A stretch of DNA of 58,227 nucleotides from an uncultured Duncaniella sp. (GTDB taxonomy: Bacteria > Bacteroidota > Bacteroidia > Bacteroidales > Muribaculaceae). The stretch covers positions 1 through 58,227 of the forward strand of contig CAJUKP010000013.1 in the NCBI GenBank assembly GCA_910587165.1, written 5' to 3'. The notes under the pieces were generated by a model. It did no database searches. It saw nothing but the letters and a program-made list of their open reading frames with translations, and was not told the DNA's origin. The translations under genes were made by a program, and so were the position numbers. This document shows positions 51,967-58,227 of the stretch, piece by piece. Positions within the stretch are counted from its first letter, which is position 1. Every line of letters starts with the position of its first letter.

Positions 51967-52593
51967 ATGAAAGTATTGACTGTCAACGGAAGTCCTCATC
52001 CGCATGGATGCACAGACCGGGCCTTGCAGGAGTTTGAGCAGACTCTTGCCGGATGTGGCATTGAAGTCGAGCGCATCAATGTCGGCAACAAGGATATCAG
52101 AGGCTGCATAGCCTGCAACTATTGCCGCGAGCATGGCAGATGTGTGTTCAATGACATTGTGAATGAGACGGCCCCGAAATTTGCGGAGGCTGACGGCATA
52201 GTTGTCGGCACCCCCACCTATTATGCCGGAAGCAACGGACAGGTCCTCTCTTTCCTCGACCGGCTGTTCTACAGCACGATGAAGACGGTGAACAAAACCA
52301 TGAAGATCGGCGCCGCGGTGATCTCATCACGTCGCGGAGGTTCAACATCCGCCTTCGACGAGATCAACAAATATTTCACCATCAGCTCCATGCCCATAGT
52401 GTCAAGCACCTACTGGAACGAGGTGCATGGATTCGTAGCCGAAGATGTCGAGAAAGACCTTGAAGGCCTGCAGACCATGCGCAACCTTGCCCGCAACATG
52501 GCATTCATGATAAAAGCCTTCAAGGCTCAGGAAGCCAAAGAAGGAATCCCGGAACAGGAGCGCACCTCATTCACCAGCTTCCTCAGCAAATGA
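51967..52593 (+). CDS. Flavodoxin-family NAD(P)H:FMN oxidoreductase-like protein
   Basis: A 208-residue flavodoxin-fold protein. KVLTVNGSPHPHGCTDRALQEF (2-23) is the FMN phosphate loop; GCIACNYCREHGRCVFND (about 41-58) has the C-x2-C type cysteines seen in the multimeric flavodoxin/iron-sulfur flavoprotein-like family; VVGTPTYYAGSNGQVLSFLDRLFYS (about 79-103) is the isoalloxazine site. It probably transfers electrons from NAD(P)H to an unknown acceptor. It is divergent from the hydrolase; a weak TAAATTCG box lies at 51874-51881. Confidence 0.87.
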   Translation: MKVLTVNGSPHPHGCTDRALQEFEQTLAGCGIEVERINVGNKDIRGCIACNYCREHGRCVFNDIVNETAPKFAEADGIVVGTPTYYAGSNGQVLSFLDRLFYSTMKTVNKTMKIGAAVISSRRGGSTSAFDEINKYFTISSMPIVSSTYWNEVHGFVAEDVEKDLEGLQTMRNLARNMAFMIKAFKAQEAKEGIPEQERTSFTSFLSK

Positions 52594-52617
52594 CACCCTA
52601 ACCCCGGATGACATCCC

Positions 52618-52660
52618 CCCTCCGGTCTTCACTATCAAAAGATTGGAGGGTTTTTCTTTT
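52618..52660 (+). terminator. Terminator of the flavoprotein gene
   Basis: CCCTCC (52618-52623) with GGAGGG (52645-52650), extended by partial pairing inside, followed by TTTTTCTTTT. Confidence 0.75.
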
Positions 52661-52679
52661 ATACTTTAAGGAAAATGTA

Positions 52680-52687
52680 TATCTTTG
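52680..52687 (+). promoter_or_regulatory. -7 element for the aspartic-protease-like gene
   Basis: TATCTTTG, exact match, 25 bp before the ATG at 52713; it rules out the longer ORF start at 52608. Confidence 0.6.
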
Positions 52688-52712
52688 CGGATACCCACAA
52701 ACCCATATCACC

Positions 52713-54197
52713 ATGTTACGTAAGATTCTTGGCATTGTCACCGTTTGCCTTATTTCTGTCACCGCTCATCCGCAATCAACCGACGAAAAAATCGGCCATG
52801 CCATGAACACGCTTGATTGGTTTGCACTCGACTCGATATATTCATCTTCTCCCAAAGATTCAATCCACCCCTTCCTCGAGGTATACTCCCGCTGCCTTCT
52901 GGGAAACCGCCTCAACCGACCGGATGTATCAATTCCCGCTTTTCAGGAATTACTGAATACTCAATCGGAATATCTTGATCTGAATAATCTGATTTCCTCG
53001 ACATTTATGTTCGGAATGGATCTGAGCAGAATCGGTCAGAACGGGAAGGCTGCTGAAATGACCCGCTCTATACTTGACGCGACCAGGCAGCATCTCGACA
53101 CAATAACTATTTCAAATCTTACCTCACAGGCAAACCGGTATGCCGCGCTTGCAGACTATAAGCCTTACCGGATAAAATTCGACAATGAAAATAGTGGCCG
53201 TATTCCTTTTACCATTATCCCCGTAGGACCAAAAGAGAAAGAATCAGTGCTGATGCACCTGCAGGAAAGCACAATCAACGGGATTGCGGCCGACATCACA
53301 TTTGATACAGGGGCAGGAACAAACCTGATGTCTCCCGAAATGGCCGAAAAATACAATCTCATCCCTTTGGAAAACACCAGGGTCGAAGTAATCGGCATGG
53401 CCCGGAAAGAAGGCTATATGGCTATGGCAAAAGAGATCAGATTAGGCAATGTCACGATTTCCGATGTGCCCTTCACTGTGATATCCTTATCTTCTGAAAA
53501 TAGCGAGGCCGACCGGTATATAGATGCTTTCAATATCGTCGTAGGCAGTGACCTGATGCTGCAGCTTAAAGATCTGACTCTGGATTTCATCAACCGTCAG
53601 ATAACAATTCCCTCTGTCGCGCCGGAAAAAAGTGACGCTATTGCAAATATGTGCTTCTCACCGACTATGAACCTGCTCACACCGGGGAAAATTCTCACAA
53701 CACCGGTGCTGATGTGCCTTGACTCCGGAGATGCCGCCTTTGGGTATGTCAATGCAAAATTCTATGATGCCAACAAGGTATATGTTGAGCAGAATGGCAG
53801 GCCGGATTCCCTACGATATGCCGGTATCGGCGGCTTTTCAGTCGAGAATTGCTATTATCTGCATGACATCCCGGTAATGATAGCCGGGACCACAGTCTCA
53901 CCATCTGAATTTGTGGTTAAAACACAGATTTCTGAAAACACATATGACTATGACGCTCGGATAGGACTGCGCACTATTATGTTATTCGGCAAAATACGGT
54001 TCAATATGGTCGACTTTGTCATTTCAGTGGATTCGCCCGGATCATCAGCTATAGTAATGCCCGCGTCATACACATTACCATCGTATAAACTACCCAAAGA
54101 CAAAAGCCCTGACTTATGGCAGACTATCGGTTTTATCGGCATGAGTATTGCTAATGGCTTGCTGAACCACAATGCGCCAGCCATTCCCGATCTTTAG
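52713..54197 (+). CDS. Retropepsin-like aspartic protease, exported
   Basis: A 494-residue protein with a signal peptide (1-20, SVTAHPQS). The N-terminal 150 residues are helical and TPR-like (LLNTQSEYLDLNNLI). The C-terminal part holds two aspartic-protease motifs: D198 in TFDTGAGTNLMS and D337 in MCLDSGDAAFGYV, 139 residues apart. Canonical retropepsins have one such motif per chain and dimerise, while pepsins have two. The second motif, DSGDA, is imperfect, so this may be a monomeric two-lobe enzyme or one with a degenerate second lobe. It is 41 bp upstream of the C10 peptidase and probably cotranscribed. Confidence 0.8.
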   Translation: MLRKILGIVTVCLISVTAHPQSTDEKIGHAMNTLDWFALDSIYSSSPKDSIHPFLEVYSRCLLGNRLNRPDVSIPAFQELLNTQSEYLDLNNLISSTFMFGMDLSRIGQNGKAAEMTRSILDATRQHLDTITISNLTSQANRYAALADYKPYRIKFDNENSGRIPFTIIPVGPKEKESVLMHLQESTINGIAADITFDTGAGTNLMSPEMAEKYNLIPLENTRVEVIGMARKEGYMAMAKEIRLGNVTISDVPFTVISLSSENSEADRYIDAFNIVVGSDLMLQLKDLTLDFINRQITIPSVAPEKSDAIANMCFSPTMNLLTPGKILTTPVLMCLDSGDAAFGYVNAKFYDANKVYVEQNGRPDSLRYAGIGGFSVENCYYLHDIPVMIAGTTVSPSEFVVKTQISENTYDYDARIGLRTIMLFGKIRFNMVDFVISVDSPGSSAIVMPASYTLPSYKLPKDKSPDLWQTIGFIGMSIANGLLNHNAPAIPDL

Positions 54198-54238
54198 CCA
54201 TATTTTTTTAGCATCGACCGCATAATCAATGATAAATC

Positions 54239-55870
54239 ATGACAAGAATGGCAAACTTAAACCATTATAAATTATTGTTGGCGCTATGTATTTTCAGCAC
54301 CATACAGGCAATGGGTAAGTCAATCAGTGCCGCCCAGGCTTTGGACTACTCATTGACCGAGTTGACATCGGTGACACATACCAATGCCGACCCATCACAG
54401 ATGAGCCTGGTCGGGCAACGAAAATATAATGACATTACAACACTCTATATCTTCTCATCTCCGTCAATGTATGTGATAGCTTCGGGAAATGACAATGTTC
54501 CCGGGTTACTGGCTTACTCACTCGACAGAGGTTTCTCTCCGGATATATCTCCATCAATGGAATGGTGGCTGGAACAATATTCTCAGCACATCGGGACGAC
54601 CGATATTTCATCGAAACCGGTCAACAATGAAAATCGAAGTCCTGTCCTCCCTATGATTTCTTCCGAATGGGATCAGTGTGCTCCTTACAACAATCTGATT
54701 CCGCAACACAACGGCAATACACCTTATACCGGATGTGTAGCCACCGCTATGGCTCAGATCATGCGTTACCACGGATGGCCGGATAAAGGAGAGGGTACGA
54801 TTCAATGGACCTGCAATCGTGACTACGCTTCCCACGATCATTCCTATGATTTTGAAATTCAACCATTCGACTGGGAGAATATGGCCGATAGATACGATGG
54901 AAGTGCGACACGGGAGCAAGAAAATGCCGTGGCGGCTTTGATGTATGCTTGTGGAGCGGCGGCTGAAATGCAATATGGCTATTCAGCAAGCGGTTCATTC
55001 CTCTATCTGGCAGCAAGCGGATTGATCGAGCACATGAAATATGACCGGGGAATGGAATATCTGGAAAGCAGGTGGTTCGGCAACATTGATGAATGGGATA
55101 AGATATGCTACACGGAAATCTCCGGGGGACGACCGATCCTGTATGGCGGAGAAAATGATGTAAGGCACACCCGCCACGCATTTGTGCTTGACGGATATTC
55201 CGAAGAAGGCCTATACCATATAAACTGGGGATTTGGCGGGGAAAACAACGGCTACTTCAGACTCACGGATTTCTCCTATCCCGGAGGAAATTACCGCCTT
55301 AACCATGTCATGGTGAGAGGAATAAAGCCATTGGGCGAGCCATCTGCCTTTGTCCCTGCAATATCATTGGAGGAACGGTTCAAAACCAATGAAGATCATT
55401 ATACCCGCAATGCGGATGTGGAAATATGGTTTATGGAGGATTTCCGAAATGTATCACTTACAGACTTCTGGTTTTGGCATGGAGTCAAGTGCGTGCCGAC
55501 AGACGGTTCACCGGAATTTTATGTCAGCAGCGACGATGAACATTGGTATCGCCCGCGCGGTGTGAACCGTTTCTTTACTATTTCAGCTGATAAATTCCCA
55601 GTCGGAATATATGATTTATACCCGGTTTTCAAGACCGACACCACGGAATGGACGCCTTGTTATCGGGATCGCTCCGGAGAAGAGAACTGTGTCAGGTTTG
55701 AGGTGACAGAAACCGCAATCAACTCATCGACATCTTCGATTGAGGATGTCCGTGTTGACGACATAAAAACCACTGTCTATTATGACTTGTATGGCAATAA
55801 AGTCAGCCATCCTCAGAGCGGCATATTCATTAAGGTTGCAAACGGAAAAGCAACCAAAATAAAATTTTAG
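54239..55870 (+). CDS. C10 family cysteine peptidase with C-terminal sorting-like module
   Basis: A 543-residue secreted peptidase. Signal peptide about 1-26, Spi-type propeptide (about 30-125, with YIFSSPSMYVIASGNDNVPGLLAYS), catalytic domain with Cys166 in YTGCVATAMAQIMRYHGWP and His313 in RHAFVLDGYSEEGLYHINWGFGGENNGYF. After it come a beta-rich region (about 370-490) and a C-terminal stretch ending YYDLYGNKVSHPQSGIFIKV then KIKF, like the end of the BspA-like protein at 19256. Start 54239 is used; an ATG three codons later (MANLNHY) is also possible. Confidence 0.9.
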   Translation: MTRMANLNHYKLLLALCIFSTIQAMGKSISAAQALDYSLTELTSVTHTNADPSQMSLVGQRKYNDITTLYIFSSPSMYVIASGNDNVPGLLAYSLDRGFSPDISPSMEWWLEQYSQHIGTTDISSKPVNNENRSPVLPMISSEWDQCAPYNNLIPQHNGNTPYTGCVATAMAQIMRYHGWPDKGEGTIQWTCNRDYASHDHSYDFEIQPFDWENMADRYDGSATREQENAVAALMYACGAAAEMQYGYSASGSFLYLAASGLIEHMKYDRGMEYLESRWFGNIDEWDKICYTEISGGRPILYGGENDVRHTRHAFVLDGYSEEGLYHINWGFGGENNGYFRLTDFSYPGGNYRLNHVMVRGIKPLGEPSAFVPAISLEERFKTNEDHYTRNADVEIWFMEDFRNVSLTDFWFWHGVKCVPTDGSPEFYVSSDDEHWYRPRGVNRFFTISADKFPVGIYDLYPVFKTDTTEWTPCYRDRSGEENCVRFEVTETAINSSTSSIEDVRVDDIKTTVYYDLYGNKVSHPQSGIFIKVANGKATKIKF

Positions 55871-55961
55871 TTACTTAGACTCAACTTGTATTCTTACTTG
55901 TACTTTACTTAGTTTTTCCAGTTGGTCTTTTTATGTCATACATATATCCTACTGTGCCATT

Positions 55962-56114
55962 TTAATCTTTATCGTCTTCTTTGTGATAATAAAGAGATTT
56001 CCCTTTGTCGGTCAAACCACACCTTTGGTTTGGGGCGTTAGAGCTATCAGGTTGCTCTAACATTATCAATCCTTTCTCCAACGAAGGCTTTATATACGTC
56101 CTAATGAACACCAG
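55962..56114 (-). pseudogene. Truncated C-terminal winged-helix remnant (RecG/AlbA-ATPase or Fic type)
   Basis: A 50-codon open stretch running from directly after the stop of the small gene at 56115 to a TAA at 55962, with no start codon of its own. It translates to RTYIKPSLEKGLIMLEQPD, then NQRCGLTDKGKSLYY. This matches the typical C-terminal winged helix of divergent-AAA/AlbA ATP-binding proteins and Fic proteins (consensus R..Y..P.L..GLIE.T.PD.P.S..Q.YRLT.KG). The rest of the gene is missing, so this is a remnant. It suggests that the adjacent operon replaced or inserted into the older gene. Confidence 0.65.
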
Positions 56115-56342
56115 TTATGGCACAAGACGGCCATTTTTCAGTTCCGACTGCAACAAGTCATAGACGTATGCCGGACTTTCAATATAAAGTCCTGTGGAAA
56201 AGTCCTCCAATTTGGAAAATGTCTCTGAATTGTGGAAAGTTGAGATCGCTTCCGTCAATTCCATTCCTGCCCGTTCCACAAGATAGCGGACTACATCGGC
56301 CGATATGCCCTCAAATAAATAACGTGCGTTCCTGTCTTTCAT
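56115..56342 (-). CDS. Small third protein of the DUF3990 operon (DUF3791-like)
   Basis: A 75-residue acidic protein with FEGISADVVRYLVERAGMELTEAISTFHNSETF then LYIESPAYVYDLLQSEL. This pattern (helix, then S-x-T-F-x-x-L and S-P-x-Y-V-Y-D-L-L) is what I recall at the third position of DUF3791-DUF3990 operons; the exact family label is uncertain. The start overlaps the DUF3990 stop by 4 bases (ATGA). A role as partner or neutraliser of the DUF3990 protein is inferred. Confidence 0.75.
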   Translation of the reverse strand: MKDRNARYLFEGISADVVRYLVERAGMELTEAISTFHNSETFSKLEDFSTGLYIESPAYVYDLLQSELKNGRLVP

Positions 56343-56812
56343 AATTTTTTCAGCATATTGACCGCTGCCTCCGTATGGAAAAAATATTGTGATGTTACTT
56401 GTGAGAATTTAAGTTCCTTTACAAGTTGCTCCTCTGAGATGAAATTTTCCGTAAACATACGGAGCAGACGAGCAATCGTATCATCAGCAACCGGACCTAT
56501 TACTATGTCGTAATCATGGCATGGCTGCGAGACATTTATATCGCGGTTGGACATCACAAACCTCGCCCACTCCTCATCAGGAGAATCGAAGGTTTTTATC
56601 TTCAACCCTGCCTTGACAGCATTTTCCAAATCAAACTCAAAGGCTGTTAATGCAGGTACACCCCTGAACATTTTTACTGTTCTTGCCGCCATCCTTTCAG
56701 CCTGAAGCCGTAAATCGGTAAGATAAAATCCTTTTCCGAAATCTTTGTAAGGGCGGCACTTTTCGAGGTCAATCCTATCAATTACAGTGTTTGAACCATG
56801 ATACAGTATCAT
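56339..56812 (-). CDS. DUF3990 protein, ADP-ribosyltransferase-like (candidate toxin)
   Basis: A 157-residue protein matching DUF3990: MILYHGSNTVIDRIDL (Y4-H5-G6-S7), DFGKGFYLTDLRLQAERMA (24-42), DYDIVIGPVADD (about 100-111) and the ending SQYFFHTEAAVNMLKKL. The arrangement Y-H-G, then G-K-G-F-Y-L-T, then a late F-H-T-E resembles the strand motifs of the ART superfamily, so NAD-dependent ADP-ribosylation of a cell target is possible but unproven. It is flanked on both sides by 4-base overlaps with its partners, typical of toxin-antitoxin or defence cassettes. Confidence 0.82.
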   Translation of the reverse strand: MILYHGSNTVIDRIDLEKCRPYKDFGKGFYLTDLRLQAERMAARTVKMFRGVPALTAFEFDLENAVKAGLKIKTFDSPDEEWARFVMSNRDINVSQPCHDYDIVIGPVADDTIARLLRMFTENFISEEQLVKELKFSQVTSQYFFHTEAAVNMLKKL

Positions 56813-57237
56813 ATTATAGCCCCTCCGTTATTTCGGCAGACAACCGTCAGGTCATCCACACAGTCATTGAACGACAATGTATGTTCCACGTCATAAAACT
56901 CGGTCAGAAAATCAATTCCCTTGAAGCGAACAAGGTAATTGCTTGCCTCACGGATTGTAAGACTGTGTTTTTTTGAGAATTCTATTATAACCGTCATGAT
57001 ATAGTCGATGACATTTTTGTCTGCTTTTTTCTTCGGTTTCAGTTCTACGACAGGTTCCACCTCAAGAGCATCCGCTATTCTATGGATTGTGTTAAAATTA
57101 ATACACAACCCGTTTTCAACTTTTGATACCATTGCTTTCTGCACACCAATCATGACACCTACATCCTCTTGGGTAAGTCCCTTGCTTTTACGCCGCAGAC
57201 ACAGCAGCTCCCCGATGTTCTTGAAGTTTGTATTCAT
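56809..57237 (-). CDS. HTH (Xre-type) regulator fused to a DUF3791-like domain
   Basis: A 142-residue protein. The N-terminal half (about 8-62) is an Xre-type HTH: IGELLCLRRKSKGLTQEDVGVMIGVQKAMVSKVENG then IADALEV. After a basic linker KPKKKADK comes a DUF3791-like domain (about 75-140): VIIEFSKKHSLTIREASNYLVRF, FLTEFYDVEHTLSFND, and CRNNGG. It is the first gene of the three-gene unit and overlaps the DUF3990 gene by 4 bases. It likely represses its own promoter and may hold the DUF3990 protein in check. The -7 box ends only four bases before the ATG, so the mRNA is probably leaderless. Confidence 0.85.
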   Translation of the reverse strand: MNTNFKNIGELLCLRRKSKGLTQEDVGVMIGVQKAMVSKVENGLCINFNTIHRIADALEVEPVVELKPKKKADKNVIDYIMTVIIEFSKKHSLTIREASNYLVRFKGIDFLTEFYDVEHTLSFNDCVDDLTVVCRNNGGAII

Positions 57238-57243
57238 GGCGCA

Positions 57244-57251
57244 AATATAAT
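57244..57251 (-). promoter_or_regulatory. -7 element of the DUF3990 operon
   Basis: TATATTTG on the minus strand, exact TAnnTTTG, followed by CGCC and then the ATG at 57237. A TTTC at 57271-57274 may be the -33. Confidence 0.65.
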
Positions 57252-57257
57252 AAAAGT

Positions 57258-57275
57258 TTCTTATTTGAGAAACAT
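57258..57275. promoter_or_regulatory. Operator-like palindrome upstream of the HTH gene
   Basis: GTTTCT (57258-57263), 6-bp spacer, AGAAAC (57270-57275): a perfect inverted repeat lying between the possible -33 and the -7 element. This is a natural site for autorepression by the HTH protein. Confidence 0.6.
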
Positions 57276-57659
57276 CTGAATATAGTAAATGTTCAATCGT
57301 CTTAGAATATGTTTACTTTTAACTGAGATTAAACATTAGATATGGCCAATCAAGAATTTGATAATGGCAAAGTCAATCATGCGACTGCCCCTCAGTTTTG
57401 TTGACAAACGGTTGACAATTCTTTTATAAAAAACCAATCACTTGATTTACAAATGATTGGACTTTATGATGGTGACCCGGAGAGATTTATCCCGAAGGGT
57501 GTTAAGTTCTTTGTCTATCAATACGTTAGAATTTTTGAAAATCATGGATGTTCCCTTTTTGCACACCCGGACATTTCAATGTTCTTCGTATATCTACAAC
57601 GCAAAGTTAGCAATAATATTCTGATTTTCGGCTATTTCCTGTGTTAAAAATAATCATCG
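57276..57659. other. Intergenic stretch with short repeats
   Basis: No convincing gene. It contains a direct repeat GTTGACAA-ACG-GTTGACAA (57400-57418), an inverted repeat CCAATCA/TGATTGG (57434-57460), and a TAACTTTG-like minus-strand promoter box (57602-57609) that could give a second, upstream start for the DUF3990 operon. A 20-codon ORF starting MANQEFDNGKVNHATAPQFC (57342) has no support beyond being open. Confidence 0.5.
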
Positions 57660-57687
57660 GTAGCACTCTCGTCTTTGAGGGTGCTAC
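57660..57687 (-). terminator. Terminator for an unseen minus-strand transcript
   Basis: GTAGCACTCTC (57660-57670) pairs with GAGGGTGCTAC (57677-57687), 11 bp including a G-U pair; on the minus strand it is followed by an AT-rich stretch with TTATTTTTA. It implies transcription entering from beyond the right edge. Confidence 0.65.
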
Positions 57688-57689
57688 TT

Positions 57690-58227
57690 GAGTTATGCTT
57701 ATACCACCCTACTTAGCCTTACTTTCTCTTATTGGTCATTAACACTGCGAAAACTCCGAGAGGTGTGGCGGCTCGTGTTGGCGTCGGTATGCCGTCAAAC
57801 GGTGACGGTGAGCCGTAGTTCACTGACACCCATTGACCGCATCCCGACTATTGGAACGGGCTAAACACCGACCTCCTCAATGCCCTGTGAGGATGCGACA
57901 GGTGTGTCGCCTCACCGGACTCTCATCGTCAGTCCGTGTTCTTCACGCCCGTTCCGGGTTTGGAATTGAGCCGCCACGCCACTCTCCGTTTAGTTACGCC
58001 CACGGGAGCAAGAATGTGACCACCGCCGATCATTCGCAGGCTTCATTAACGTCGGAAGTCACATACTTGCTCTGTCCGGGGATACATTATAGCCTTCTAC
58101 AAATAATCATTTTCGTATGTCTGTCGTCCAGTGTCACCCTGAGGGGCTGCGCCGGGCTCTACTTTCATGTCGGTTATAAGCGGAGTTCAAAGTGTGTTCG
58201 CTCGTGGCGATGAACGTGCCGGAACGG
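57690..58227. other. Unassigned right-end segment
   Basis: About 540 bases, GC-rich compared with the preceding 400 bases, without a protein gene I can support; the long ORF at 57833-58213 has no sensible composition and stops elsewhere in related frames. The minus-strand text contains several short hairpins (for example GTGA-ACTACGGC-TCAC around 57806-57821). It may be part of a structured RNA or a mobile element such as a group II intron, but I could find no domain V or boundary. It is possibly a repeat at a contig end. Confidence 0.35.

Noticed and set aside
57342..57404. 20-codon ORF upstream of the DUF3990 operon
   Set aside because: No promoter in the right place, no recognisable features, and the length is expected by chance in AT-rich DNA.
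57453..57647. 64-codon plus-strand ORF
   Set aside because: Odd composition with many Phe and Tyr, no family resemblance, and no promoter; likely chance.
57833..58213. 126-codon plus-strand ORF at the right edge
   Set aside because: Composition rich in Ser, Arg and Cys without domain features; the segment looks like hairpin-rich noncoding DNA.
57700..58227. Group II intron call
   Set aside because: Some phrases resemble intron domain I text, but no GUGYG start, no domain V and no reverse transcriptase are visible, so it is not reported as such.

Overview
The window looks like part of a Bacteroidales chromosome, most likely family Muribaculaceae. The evidence is the 5' portion of a Bacteroidetes-type 16S rRNA gene at the left end, many promoters of the Bacteroidetes form (TTTG, about 20 bp, TAnnTTTG), the trpBEGDCFA gene order, GH95 and GH28 polysaccharide-degrading enzymes, BspA-like repeats and C10 peptidases. 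Family assignment rests on recognition by eye, not on a search.

Layout. 1-0.95 kb: start of an rrn operon on the minus strand with two tandem promoters. 0.95-9.3 kb: GH95 fucosidase-like enzyme, ychF, a Rossmann-like protein, an SBF-like transporter, a Crp-family regulator, an M24 aminopeptidase and a gamma-carbonic-anhydrase-like protein. 9.3-11.1 kb: a noncoding-rich interval holding two copies of a long palindromic repeat, gluQ, a candidate structured RNA and a 28-codon small gene. 11.1-18 kb: twin-ATPase ABC protein, fba, dgt, a TPM protein and an AGCS transporter. 18.1-20.5 kb: C10 peptidase plus BspA-like protein, closed by a third palindrome copy. 20.5-29.1 kb: ddh, two glycosyltransferases, pta-ackA, a PurF paralogue without the N-terminal cysteine, and a GH28 enzyme.

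29.1-35.7 kb: a complete tryptophan operon behind a leader peptide with Trp-Trp codons and a terminator/antiterminator pair. 35.8-44 kb: nitroreductase, purH, and the rod-shape cluster mreBCD-mrdA-rodA with a terminator between mreB and mreC. 44-56 kb: mostly envelope and accessory genes: YARHG protein, M15 peptidase, NhaC antiporter, PagL-like barrel, HipA-like kinase with DUF3037 partner, META lipoprotein, AlkD-like protein, hydrolase, flavoprotein, an aspartic-protease-like protein and a second C10 peptidase.

55.9-58.2 kb is the most accessory-looking end. It has a three-gene operon with 4-nt overlaps (HTH/DUF3791-like fusion, DUF3990 ADP-ribosyltransferase-like protein, small partner) that resembles a toxin-antitoxin or defence unit. 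It sits against the broken C-terminus of another gene, and about 0.55 kb at the extreme right could not be assigned.

Most worth a second look: the three-copy palindrome family whose two arms change together; the structured RNA candidate at 10.46-10.73 kb; the trp attenuator; the DUF3990 operon with its operator-like palindrome and probably leaderless start; and the cysteine-less PurF paralogue.
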